Made by a program: the position numbers and the translations under genes. 64,000 bases of DNA from Acidimicrobiaceae bacterium (GTDB lineage: Bacteria; Actinomycetota; Acidimicrobiia; Acidimicrobiales; RAAP-2). The notes below the pieces were generated by a model that saw only the letters and a program-made list of their open reading frames with translations, searched no databases and was not told where the DNA came from. Numbering within the stretch: the first letter of the stretch is position 1; each line of letters starts with the position of its first letter. The stretch covers positions 1-64,000 of the forward strand of contig PMOQ01000061.1 in the NCBI GenBank assembly GCA_003161255.1, read 5' to 3'. Of the stretch, positions 1 through 8,366 are shown in pieces.

Positions 1-738
1 TCGCCGGTGATGATCGAGCACCTCTTGGACGAGGCGCTGATCTGGGCGCTGCGCCGGGATGCGCATGCCATGTCGTGGACCGACATCACCCGAGCCAAGA
101 TGACCAACGAGATCGGGCTGGCCAACGGGGCCCTTTATACCGAGGCCGAACGGCGAATGATCGCGACCCATGAAGCCGGCCACGCCACCGTGGCCTGGTT
201 GGTCGGGCGCGGACGAACCCTCGATCTGCTGAGCATCGTGAAGCGCAAGGAGGCGCTCGGCCTCCTCGCCCATTCGGACGCAGAGGAGCGGTTCACCCGG
301 ACCAAGAGCGAGATGCTGGCGTTGATCCAGATCGCCATGGGGGGTATGGCCGCCGAGGAGCTGTTCTTCGGCGAGACCTCCACCGGCGTGGCCGGTGACC
401 TGGCGACGGCCACGACCACGGCCTGCCAGATGGTCGGGGTGCTGGGCATGGGCTCGTCGTTGATCGCCGACACCTCCACGAGCTTGACCGGCCCGTCCGA
501 CGCCACGGCCAAGGTCCTAGCCAGCGACGCCGGACGCGACGAGGTGGAGCAACTGCTATCCCGCTCGAAGGACGACGCTCGTTCGATGCTCGAGCACAAC
601 CGCCATGTCGTCGAGGCCCTGCGCGATGCCCTGCTCGCCCGCGACGAGCTCGTCGGCAGCGAGATCACCGACGTCATCCAGGCCGCACGACCGGCAAGCG
701 GACCCGGGGTCCCGGAGCTCGACGTCCTACAGAGCTAA
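1..738 (+). CDS. FtsH-type zinc metalloprotease, C-terminal part (5' end outside window)
   Basis: This is the C-terminal peptidase M41 part of an AAA+ membrane protease, which degrades membrane and regulatory proteins. The zinc-binding motif HEAGH is clear (around position 170), followed by the family segments MGGMAAEELFFGE and TGVAGDLATAT. The frame is open to the left edge, and the first residues look like the end of the AAA lid, so the ATPase domain should lie upstream. It ends a few bases before the convergent end of the pilin operon. The M41 domain seems complete. Whether the full protein has the usual membrane segments cannot be seen. Confidence 0.85.
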   Translation, partial: SPVMIEHLLDEALIWALRRDAHAMSWTDITRAKMTNEIGLANGALYTEAERRMIATHEAGHATVAWLVGRGRTLDLLSIVKRKEALGLLAHSDAEERFTRTKSEMLALIQIAMGGMAAEELFFGETSTGVAGDLATATTTACQMVGVLGMGSSLIADTSTSLTGPSDATAKVLASDAGRDEVEQLLSRSKDDARSMLEHNRHVVEALRDALLARDELVGSEITDVIQAARPASGPGVPELDVLQS

Positions 739-744
739 TCCGGC

Positions 745-2766
745 CTACGGGTAGCCGTTTGCACTGCCGCAGCTCGGCTCACCCGTCGACTGAGGGGTGC
801 TGCCGTAGCTGTTACTGGCTGTCCAGTAGCCGGGCAGAGCGGTCGAGGTCGTGCACGTGACTCCCTGGGCAACGGCCGTCGACGCGATCGACCAGCGCGG
901 CGTCCCGGGATCCAGGTAGTCGGGGACGTTCACGTACCCGAGCCGGCTGTCCCAGATGTAGTACTTCGTGTACCCGGTGGCCACCGAGCCGTTGCTGAAG
1001 GTCCCGACCGCCGGCCGGTAGTCCTCCGAGATTGAGCCGTAGACGTCGAGCGTCCCCTCGGCGTTCCCACTGAAGTTCCCGTTCCCGGCGAACGTGTAGT
1101 TGTTCACGCCGAAGCCGTCGTTGAGGGCGAGGATCGCGGCGTCGATCGTCAGGCCGTTCGCACCCGGGTCGCACAGCGGGGCAGCCACGGAGTTCGTGGC
1201 CCCACACGTGATCATCACGAAGGTGGTGTTTCCGACTGTGGCGAGCGGGCGGTTGACGTCGACGTAGGCGAAGGCGATGAGGCCGAGAGCGTCGTTGGGC
1301 GTTCCCGCAGATGAGCTGTACGCGCACTGGTTGGCGAACTGGCTGTTGAACGAGGACCCACAGTCGACGTACGTGATGTTGTTGTCGATGATGATGTCGT
1401 TCTGGGTGGCGATCGTGAGCGCACCGGTGACGGTCCCACTCACGAAGGCGTCACCTTCGCAGTCAGGGGTCGCCGTCTGACCGTAGTAGAGGCCAAGCTG
1501 CGAGTACTGGCCGGTGCCAGACACCCCGTCATACGGGTTGGCATACGAGTGACACGTCTGCGACGACGGCGTGTTCTCGACGTAGACGACCCCGTTGGTC
1601 GGCGCGGGAACCATGGCCCCGGTGCCGCACGAGTTCGGGTTGGTCGAGGAGTCGTCCTCGTTGGCCCCCGAGCTCGAATAGGGGGTGTTGAGGCTCCTGA
1701 CGTTCATGTACTCGGTGGTGCCCGTGTTGGAGAGGGTGATCGTGGTCGGGCCCGAATAGAGGCAACCGCTCTGCGCGGCGATGCTGGCCAGCTCGGTGTC
1801 GGTCGCCGGCAACGGCTCCAGCTGGGCATTGTCCGTACTGGTCGCCGAGTTGTAGATACCGACGTCGGCGGTGTTGGCACCCGAGCACGTGGCGGCCGTC
1901 CCATGATTGTCGAGTGGATCGACGAACAGGCAGTTCGGGTCGTGCGTCGTCATGGTCGACTTATCGGCAGACGAGCCGAAGTTGGGGGAATCGTCGACGT
2001 AGAAGGAGTCGTTCGAGTACACGGGCCCGTACAGCGTGTCGCCCGGACCGAAGAACACGGCAGCACAGTTGGAACTGGAGAAGTTGTTCTGGTTGTTGAT
2101 GTCGGGACCCTCATAACTGTCGTTCCAGTCGTACGTGCAGTTCGCGCTCTGGCCGGACGCCGGGACGGTCGACTCGTAGTTGCTCCAGAAAATGTGGGTC
2201 AAGAAGCCGTTCTCGGGCGTGAAGTTCACATACGAGCTCTGGAAGGAGACCGTCTTTCCGTTCTGAGCGGCGCCGTAGACGAGCTCCTTCACGTACTCCA
2301 GCGTCTGGCCGGCCGTCGACCCAACCGCGGAGCATGCCGTGTTGAAGCACAGCCACGGGTTGGTCCATAAGAACTTCTCGGTGATCGGGTTGTTCCCGTT
2401 CCCCGTGACCGTCTCCCAGGTGTCGAGGGCAGGAAGCTCAGAAGACGGGCACGCGGTGCTCGATGACGACGTGTTGTTGCTGTTGCAGTTGACCAGGTTG
2501 GGGTTCTGGTTGACCGCCGACAGGTAGGAATCGATCCCGGATTGGAGGGCCCGGTAGGCCAGGTGTTGGACCACGTCGTTGGAGACCAACGGATCATGCT
2601 GCATCGCCGTCGCCGCGAGAGTCCCGGCGGTCAGCGAGATCAGCAGGACCAGTCCGATCACCATCCCCATGGCGGCCTGGCCCGCTTCGCGGGCGCGCTC
2701 TATGGCTCGCACCGCCCTGCGGTCGCCCAGGCGGTGCACCCGCCGCCACTCACGTCTGGCCCTCAT
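745..2766 (-). CDS. PilX-like minor pilin / pilus assembly protein
   Basis: A 673-residue exported protein, last in a three-gene pilin operon. After a basic N-terminus, residues about 28-55 form a hydrophobic helix (AGQAAMGMVIGLVLLIS) like the PilX/GspK class, which lacks the Glu5 of classic pilins. The rest is an extracellular Ser/Thr/Asn/Gly-rich region with many cysteines and segments like GNGNFSGNAEGTLDVYGSI, typical of large actinobacterial PilX-like proteins. The start chosen is the ATG two bases after the stop of the upstream PilW-like gene; longer in-frame extension would run into that gene. The role in initiating or capping a type IV pilus is inferred from the helix and the operon. 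Confidence 0.75.
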   Translation of the reverse strand: MRARREWRRVHRLGDRRAVRAIERAREAGQAAMGMVIGLVLLISLTAGTLAATAMQHDPLVSNDVVQHLAYRALQSGIDSYLSAVNQNPNLVNCNSNNTSSSSTACPSSELPALDTWETVTGNGNNPITEKFLWTNPWLCFNTACSAVGSTAGQTLEYVKELVYGAAQNGKTVSFQSSYVNFTPENGFLTHIFWSNYESTVPASGQSANCTYDWNDSYEGPDINNQNNFSSSNCAAVFFGPGDTLYGPVYSNDSFYVDDSPNFGSSADKSTMTTHDPNCLFVDPLDNHGTAATCSGANTADVGIYNSATSTDNAQLEPLPATDTELASIAAQSGCLYSGPTTITLSNTGTTEYMNVRSLNTPYSSSGANEDDSSTNPNSCGTGAMVPAPTNGVVYVENTPSSQTCHSYANPYDGVSGTGQYSQLGLYYGQTATPDCEGDAFVSGTVTGALTIATQNDIIIDNNITYVDCGSSFNSQFANQCAYSSSAGTPNDALGLIAFAYVDVNRPLATVGNTTFVMITCGATNSVAAPLCDPGANGLTIDAAILALNDGFGVNNYTFAGNGNFSGNAEGTLDVYGSISEDYRPAVGTFSNGSVATGYTKYYIWDSRLGYVNVPDYLDPGTPRWSIASTAVAQGVTCTTSTALPGYWTASNSYGSTPQSTGEPSCGSANGYP

Positions 2767-2768
2767 CG

Positions 2769-3659
2769 TCAGCCCACCATTGTCTGATAGTTGGAAGAAA
2801 TCGGGGAGAGCAGATACACGGTCGTGTTGTCCTCGGACTGGCCACCAGCGGTGCGCCCGGTCGAGACCCCGTTGACCTGCAGGTCGATCGTGATCGCATA
2901 GATCTCGGCCGGTTGACAATTCTGCAGCACGTTGCCGGTCGTGCTCCCGGTGCTCGTGCAGCTTGCGAATGCCGAGAGGTCGCTCGAGTAGAAGCACGAC
3001 GGCGCCGTGGAGCCCGAGCAACTGGTCCCCACCTGCGAGGTCGTCGACGTGGTTCCCGAGCTCGTCGAGGTGTTGAGGAGAAGGGTGTAGACGAACAACG
3101 GTGCGTTATCGGAAAAGTTGGATACCCCGTTGACCGTGATTAGCGTGCGGGCACTGTTATAGGTGCACACGCCGGATCCGGTGGGCGGACACGTCCCGCT
3201 CTTGGCGGTCGCCTCGGTGACCGTGAAGGTCCCCCCGGCATTGCATTGTCCCGTGCTCGGGGTGCTCGACGCGCAACTGGCCACGATCTGTGCCGGCCCG
3301 TTGGGATCTCCAATGTTGGTGTAGAAGGTCAACGAGGTCGGCAGGATCGCCCCGGTGACGAAGGCCGGAACAGGGACGCCGCTGGTGGTCGGACCCGGTT
3401 CGACGGCCGAACGCATGAAGCGTTGGAGGTTGGTCGAGACCGGTAGGAGCTGGTTGACGTTGATATAGGTGTTATTCACCCGCGCCACCGTCGAAAAGAG
3501 CGTGTCGACTATGGGAATCGTCATGGCGAAGAGAATCATCAGGGTCGCCGTGGCCACAGCCAACTCCACCAGGGTGACCCCGGCCTCGTCCCTTGCGATC
3601 GCCTCGTCGCCGGCCCGGGATGCCCTCCGTCGGGCCAGTTCACACAGATATCGCTTCAT
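2769..3659 (-). CDS. PilW-like type IV prepilin
   Basis: A 296-residue minor pilin. It has a textbook class III prepilin signal: a charged leader ending EAG, then the mature start VTLVELAVATATLMILFAM with Glu at +5. The leader would be cut and the new N-terminus methylated by prepilin peptidase. The remainder is Ser/Thr/Cys-rich and presumably extracellular. The ATG overlaps the stop of the PilV-like gene by one base (TGATG), so the two are translationally coupled; the next gene begins two bases after this stop. The overlap decides the start. Confidence 0.82.
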   Translation of the reverse strand: MKRYLCELARRRASRAGDEAIARDEAGVTLVELAVATATLMILFAMTIPIVDTLFSTVARVNNTYINVNQLLPVSTNLQRFMRSAVEPGPTTSGVPVPAFVTGAILPTSLTFYTNIGDPNGPAQIVASCASSTPSTGQCNAGGTFTVTEATAKSGTCPPTGSGVCTYNSARTLITVNGVSNFSDNAPLFVYTLLLNTSTSSGTTSTTSQVGTSCSGSTAPSCFYSSDLSAFASCTSTGSTTGNVLQNCQPAEIYAITIDLQVNGVSTGRTAGGQSEDNTTVYLLSPISSNYQTMVG

Positions 3660-6517
3660 CAGTCTGGGACCGGCACGAAGGCGGGCATGTAGTAGGTCGA
3701 GCCGCCCACCACGATCGCGGTCGGGTTGACGGTGACCGTCGTTGTCGCGTGGGTGCCGCCCGCGGACGTGACGGTGACGACGTAGGTGCCGTAGATGACT
3801 GCGATCCGGCTGAGACCGTCGACCCCAGTCGTCGGCATGGAGTAGCTGGTCGGGTTGGACGGGTTCGTCGGCGGGTTGGACAGGGCCGGGTACGAGCCAC
3901 TGCTGAGCGGGGTGAGCTCGGCGCTCGATGTGCACGAGGCGTCCGCGATCGTGATGGTGGCCCCCGAGAGCACCGCACCGGTCGCCTGGTTGATGGCTTC
4001 GATCGGGAGGATCCCCATCGGCAGGATGACCGACGCCTCTGCCGGGGTGGTCCCGGTGGCCGCTCCGGGGACCGTCGACGCCGCTGCCGATGCAGTCGTG
4101 AGCTCCGAGGCGCAATACCCCGCGGCCACCGAGTAGCCGCTCTGGAACGGGAAGAGCGGGCCGACCTGGGTCTGAGGGCCGTTCGCGGATGTCGGGGCGG
4201 ACATCTCAATGGTGGTCTGCGGCTGCAGATTGGAGTTGGAGACCATGATCGGTGGGTTGTCCAGGTACATCCCGGCCAGGGTGGTGGGCGTCCCGGAACC
4301 ACTGAAGGAGACGGTCGAGTTGGCGTAGTCGAGCACGACGGCGGCGGACTCCGTCGCGCCCGCCGCTTCACAGGTGGTTGCGGCGGTACAGACGAGGCCG
4401 CTGATGTACACCGGGGTGCCGCCGGTCGTTCCGCTGAAGGTGGCCGAGCTCCAGGTCCCGGACTTGAGCACCAGGATGATCGCCGAGGTGGAGTTGGTGC
4501 CGACGGCGTAGCAAGCGGTGGTGGTGGGACACGTCAACTGGGTCAGGGTCACCACGCCGGCACCGCTCGGTAATGTCGCCGACGTCCAGGCCGTCCCACT
4601 GGCCAGCGTCAACACGCCGGCGCTTGAGCTTGTCGTGTCAAGAGCAAAGCACGGGATCGCGGTGCTGGGACAGGTGATCGAGCCCACAGACGTCAGACCG
4701 GCCGGGACGGTGTCGTTCACAAACGTGGCGCCGTTCGCGGACGAGCACAGCGAGCCGGCGGTGGCGTTGCAGTAGATAATGATCGGCCCGACCGATCCGA
4801 ACCCGATCTTGCCGGTCCCCCCTGCCCAGCAGAAGAAACCCGACGAGGTGCAGGCGATGGACGTGAGGGTGCTCATGGTGAAGCCGCTTGCTGTGAACGG
4901 CTTCCAGGTGACGAACGTGCCGCTGACACTCGAGATGGAGATGACAAGGGGTACGACCGTAAAGGATTCCTTTCCGGTGCCCATCGCGATGCAGAAGGTC
5001 GCGCTATTGCACACCACCGAGGTGACAGTGCTCATCGTCATACCACTCGGTGTGAATGGGGTCCATGTCGTGCCGGGTGATGCCGACCCGGTGTTGGAGA
5101 AGATCGTCGAACCCGTCGCCGTGGTTCCCGACACGAAGCAGACCGGCTGCGCCGTCGTGCTCGGGCAGACGATCTGACTGAGTGCCGTCGTCGCCGGAAT
5201 GGTGTCATTCGTCCATGTGGCGGTCGATCCCGAGATGGTCGCGGTGAGGAGGACGCCCGCGGTCGCGCTGTTGCCAATCGCGATGCATGCGGGAGTCGTC
5301 GCGCTGGTCGGACAAACGATGTTGGTCAGCTGCGTCACACCAGACGGAAGGGTCGTGGTGTTCCACGTGGTTCCATTGGTGGATATCGCCGCGGCGGCAC
5401 CCGACGAGCTGTAGCCGACGGCGATGCAGGCGGTCGTGGTGCAATCCACATCTTCGATCCGGGTCATCGACGTCGGGAACGACGCGACCGACCAGCCCGA
5501 GCTCGTCTGGGCTATGCCGGTCGCAATCGGTGCTGCGTTCGGGGAAGTTGCGCTCGTGGGCGACTGACCCATGGCCAGGCACGTGAGGCTCACTCTTGCC
5601 GGGCACGCGATCCCGTCGTCCGTCGCGGTGGTGGTCGGATAGGTGAGCCCGATGTTGGCCCCCTCGTCGTACTGGAACACCACCTGGGTGATCTCGGCGT
5701 CGCTCACCGTGATCGGGGCCTGGTTGGAGAGCGCCTGGGTCTCCGAGGACGCCTCGTTGTAGTTGGCGACGTAGGTCGAGTTGGGTCCGGGCCCGACCTG
5801 AACGGAGTAGGTGCCGGGGGCGAGCTGGAGAAACGTGCACCCATGGGCGTCCGGGTTCAACGAGTAGGGCGTGGTGAGGTTCGCTCCCGACACCTGCACG
5901 GGGATCGCCTTGACCCGCGAAGCCGAGCTCCACTCGTTGTCATAGACGTCGGCGGGCGGCGTCACGGTCGGCGGACCGAGACTGAACGCCGGATCCCCGT
6001 TCACCTGGATGGCGAGGTAGCCGTCGGTCAGGTTGCCCGACGCCGGGAAGTTGAGAATCGCCTGATCGGTGATGCTCTGGTTGGCCGTCCACGAGACAGT
6101 CACCTGGAGTCCGAGTACGGGAGAGGTGTCGGTGCTGCAGAAGTCGGGTGACCCGCCAGTGGCGTCCGTCCAGTTGAAAAGGGCACTCACCTTGTAGGTG
6201 ATCCCCGAGAGCACCGACGACGTCTCGGAGATGGCGGTCCCCACCTCGGGCTGGCTGTTGGTGTCGGCGGGCGGGCCCTGAGTGTTGAGCTTCTCGATCC
6301 ACTGCTCGGCCACCGACAGCGCCGTCAGCCTCTGACGTGCAGATGCAGCCTGCGAGATCACGTTGGTGAACAGGTACGCGGTCGGGAGGAGCACCGCGAG
6401 AAGGACCACCATCGCGACGATGCAGTCGAGCATCGCGAAACCTTCGTCGCGGCGCCGCGCCTGGGACAAGGGGATGGCGGACCGCAACCGGGTCAGGGCG
6501 TGGGCGATCGTCCTCAC
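3659..6517 (-). CDS. PilV-like minor pilin with Cys-paired repeat (propeller-like) ectodomain
   Basis: A 952-residue protein, first in the pilin operon. The N-terminus has a prepilin-like signal (RRRDEG, then FAMLDCIVAMVVLLAVLLP) with Asp rather than Glu at +5. Residues about 305-730 hold roughly nine repeats, each with a paired-cysteine turn of the form C-x(4-9)-C followed by a small residue and Gly (VDCTTTACIAVG, LTCPTTTACYAVG). They are separated by W and P-rich strands, as in BNR or propeller blades. Residues 730-952 resemble Ig-like or carboxypeptidase-regulatory folds. Ordinary PilV is under 250 residues, so this looks like a pilin carrying an adhesin. The start is GTG, overlapping a short upstream reading frame; a c-di-GMP riboswitch lies before it. 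Confidence 0.75.
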   Translation of the reverse strand: MRTIAHALTRLRSAIPLSQARRRDEGFAMLDCIVAMVVLLAVLLPTAYLFTNVISQAASARQRLTALSVAEQWIEKLNTQGPPADTNSQPEVGTAISETSSVLSGITYKVSALFNWTDATGGSPDFCSTDTSPVLGLQVTVSWTANQSITDQAILNFPASGNLTDGYLAIQVNGDPAFSLGPPTVTPPADVYDNEWSSASRVKAIPVQVSGANLTTPYSLNPDAHGCTFLQLAPGTYSVQVGPGPNSTYVANYNEASSETQALSNQAPITVSDAEITQVVFQYDEGANIGLTYPTTTATDDGIACPARVSLTCLAMGQSPTSATSPNAAPIATGIAQTSSGWSVASFPTSMTRIEDVDCTTTACIAVGYSSSGAAAAISTNGTTWNTTTLPSGVTQLTNIVCPTSATTPACIAIGNSATAGVLLTATISGSTATWTNDTIPATTALSQIVCPSTTAQPVCFVSGTTATGSTIFSNTGSASPGTTWTPFTPSGMTMSTVTSVVCNSATFCIAMGTGKESFTVVPLVISISSVSGTFVTWKPFTASGFTMSTLTSIACTSSGFFCWAGGTGKIGFGSVGPIIIYCNATAGSLCSSANGATFVNDTVPAGLTSVGSITCPSTAIPCFALDTTSSSAGVLTLASGTAWTSATLPSGAGVVTLTQLTCPTTTACYAVGTNSTSAIILVLKSGTWSSATFSGTTGGTPVYISGLVCTAATTCEAAGATESAAVVLDYANSTVSFSGSGTPTTLAGMYLDNPPIMVSNSNLQPQTTIEMSAPTSANGPQTQVGPLFPFQSGYSVAAGYCASELTTASAAASTVPGAATGTTPAEASVILPMGILPIEAINQATGAVLSGATITIADASCTSSAELTPLSSGSYPALSNPPTNPSNPTSYSMPTTGVDGLSRIAVIYGTYVVTVTSAGGTHATTTVTVNPTAIVVGGSTYYMPAFVPVPD

Positions 6518-6549
6518 GACGCGACGGTCGAGGCGTCCTGGTTGGCCAT
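6514..6549 (-). other. possible 11-codon leader reading frame before the pilin operon
   Basis: An ATG at 6549 is preceded by the best ribosome binding site in the region (GGAGAGGAAAAGGG). It opens a frame reading MANQDASTVAS, whose TGA overlaps the GTG of the PilV-like gene (GTGA). Either it is a coupled leader peptide that delivers ribosomes to the pilin gene, or a single-base sequence error hides a longer pilin N-terminus. No homology can be claimed. Confidence 0.35.
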
Positions 6550-6616
6550 CAGACTTTCCCTTTTCCTCTCCGAATTTGGGACCTGGGAAAGCCTCCGACT
6601 CGGCGGCGGGGTGCGA

Positions 6617-6692
6617 CCGATTCGATGGCCCGGCTGACTCTCAGAGTCCCGTGGCTTTGCGTCGCCTTCTCACGAAGGTTTTGCCTTTTCGT
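6617..6692 (-). promoter_or_regulatory. cyclic-di-GMP-I (GEMM) riboswitch
   Basis: On the minus strand this reads as the GEMM-I core. AAGGCAAAACC is followed by a stem with a GTGA (GNRA) tetraloop, then GACGCAAAGCCACGGG, a second stem (GACTCTGAGAGTC) and CAGCCGGGCCATCGA as the tetraloop-receptor side and closing strand. The order and the conserved GACGCAAAGCC and CAGCCGGG blocks match the known class. It lies about 70 bases before the leader frame and 100 bases before the PilV-like start, so it should control the whole pilin operon. Whether it turns expression on or off cannot be read from the sequence. Confidence 0.88.
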
Positions 6693-6802
6693 CGGCACAA
6701 ATGAAGCTGCCTCCGATCAGGGAAAAGACTAGAGGCCGATGACTCCGAACTCGGGGATGCGTCAAGGGCTGGGACCAGGACTTTTGTGTCCGAAAGGCGC
6801 GC

Positions 6803-7573
6803 GTGCCCGGAATGCCGGCTGAACCTAAGGTGGTCGAGGTGGCGCGGGCCGGCTCGGAGATCTCGAACGGCTTCGCCATCGACCTCTTCTCCCCGCTCGC
6901 GAGCCGCTACGACCTGCTGTGTGAGGTCCTCTCGATGGGCCAAAACCGCAGATGGCGACGGTGCATGGTCGACCATGTGGTCGACGGGCGGCCCGCCAAG
7001 GTCTTGGACGTGGCGTCGGGCACCGCAGGCGTGGCACAGCAGCTCGCCCGTCGGACCGGCGCCCGGGTGTTCGCCTACGACCTGACGTTCTCGATGCTGC
7101 ACCACGGGGCCGACCGGGTCGAGGCTGCAGGCCTCACCGATCGGATCGACATGGTGGTCGGGAGGGCCGAGGAGATCCCTTTTCCGGACCGGACGTTCGA
7201 CGCGCTGACGTTCACGTACCTGTTGCGCTACGTCGAGGACCCGGCGGCCACCCTGGCCGAGCTCGCTCGAGTGGTCAAACCGGGCGGATCGGTGGCCAGC
7301 CTCGAGTTCTTGGCCCCACCCAACCGGTTCTGGCGGGCCGCCTGGTGGTGCTACACCCGCTTGATCCTCCCGACGGCCGGGTTCCTGACCGGCGGGAAGG
7401 AGTGGTGGCGGGTCGGCCGGTTCCTCGGACCCAACATCGCCAACCACTATCGGAAGTACCCGATCGCCTGGACTGTCCGCGCTTGGGAGTCGGCCGGGTT
7501 CGAGGACGTCGGCGTGCGCGAGATGAGTCTCGGCGGCGGCCTGGTCATGTGGGGGCGTAGGGCCGGTGGCTGA
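6803..7573 (+). CDS. menG: demethylmenaquinone methyltransferase (MenG/UbiE family)
   Basis: A 256-residue class I SAM-dependent methyltransferase, the last step of menaquinone synthesis. Motif I is VLDVASGTAG (residues 67-76). The family helix FDALTFTYLLRYVEDP and the post-motif segment ARVVKPGGSVASLEF are present, and the N-terminal FSPLASRYDLL block is typical of UbiE. GTG start with GAAAGG five bases upstream. It overlaps the next gene by eight bases, linking it to a UbiA-like membrane protein, which fits quinone metabolism. It is divergent from the riboswitch-pilin operon. A related quinone methyltransferase cannot be excluded. Confidence 0.8.
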   Translation: MPGMPAEPKVVEVARAGSEISNGFAIDLFSPLASRYDLLCEVLSMGQNRRWRRCMVDHVVDGRPAKVLDVASGTAGVAQQLARRTGARVFAYDLTFSMLHHGADRVEAAGLTDRIDMVVGRAEEIPFPDRTFDALTFTYLLRYVEDPAATLAELARVVKPGGSVASLEFLAPPNRFWRAAWWCYTRLILPTAGFLTGGKEWWRVGRFLGPNIANHYRKYPIAWTVRAWESAGFEDVGVREMSLGGGLVMWGRRAGG

Positions 7574-8324
7574 CCGGCCGGAGCCGGCCGACATCGCCTC
7601 CTCGAGCACGCTTCGCCCCGCCTACTACGCGGCCCGGTCGGGCGGCTGGCGCGACTGGTGGACGCTCCTTCATCCGCCCTATACGGCCTGGCACCTCTCC
7701 TATGTGGTCATCGGGGCGTGCCTGGCCCCCGAGGTACGGGTCGATCGCTTGGTGGCCACCGTGCTGGCGTTCTTCCTCGCCGTCGGCGTGGCCGCCCATG
7801 CGCTGGACGAGCTGAACGGGCGACCGCTCGGGACGAGGATCGCGTCGCGCTGGCTCGTCGCGGTGGCCGTGCTCGGGATTGGCGGCGCCGTGGCCGTCGG
7901 CGCCGTCGGGGTGAGTCGGGTCGGCTGGACCCTGCTCCCGTTCATCGTGGTCGGACCGGTCCTGGTCGTCGCCTACAACACCAATGCCAGCGCCATCCAC
8001 AAGGACATCGTCTTCGCGGCCGCTTGGGGTGCGTTCCCCGTGCTCACCGCGTACGTGGCCCAGACCCAGCGCCTGGAATGGGCGCCGATCCTGGCCGCCC
8101 TGGCCGCGTTGGGGCTGTCAGCCGCCCAGCGAAGTCTGTCCACGCCGGCCCGCCTGCTGCGACGGCGCACCCTGCACGTGACCGGCACGCTGACGATGGC
8201 CGATGGGGCCGAACGGGAGATCGATCGGGCCGTTCTCCTCACGCCCCTCGAGCGGGCACTGAACGCGATGTCGGCGAGCGTGGTCCTGCTCGCGACGGCG
8301 CTCGCGATCTCCCGATTGACCTAG
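7566..8324 (+). CDS. UbiA-like integral membrane protein
   Basis: A 252-residue membrane protein with about seven hydrophobic segments. AHALDELNGRPLGTRI (about residues 77-92) resembles the first Asp-rich prenyl-diphosphate motif of UbiA transferases. A later HKDIVFAAAWGAFP sits where the second motif would be, but the canonical DxxxD spacing is incomplete. GTG start overlapping menG by eight bases. The pairing suggests prenylation or modification of a quinone. Enzymatic activity is uncertain; it may be a divergent or inactive homologue. Confidence 0.5.
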   Translation: MADRPEPADIASSSTLRPAYYAARSGGWRDWWTLLHPPYTAWHLSYVVIGACLAPEVRVDRLVATVLAFFLAVGVAAHALDELNGRPLGTRIASRWLVAVAVLGIGGAVAVGAVGVSRVGWTLLPFIVVGPVLVVAYNTNASAIHKDIVFAAAWGAFPVLTAYVAQTQRLEWAPILAALAALGLSAAQRSLSTPARLLRRRTLHVTGTLTMADGAEREIDRAVLLTPLERALNAMSASVVLLATALAISRLT

Positions 8325-8366
8325 CGACGCCAGGAGCGCCCCCGTGATCGGTGATAGGACCGCGCG

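Noticed and set aside
1549-2370. Long plus-strand frame opposite the PilX-like gene
   Set aside because: Val/Arg/Gly-biased composition is a mirror of the coding strand; no domain and the opposite gene is well supported.
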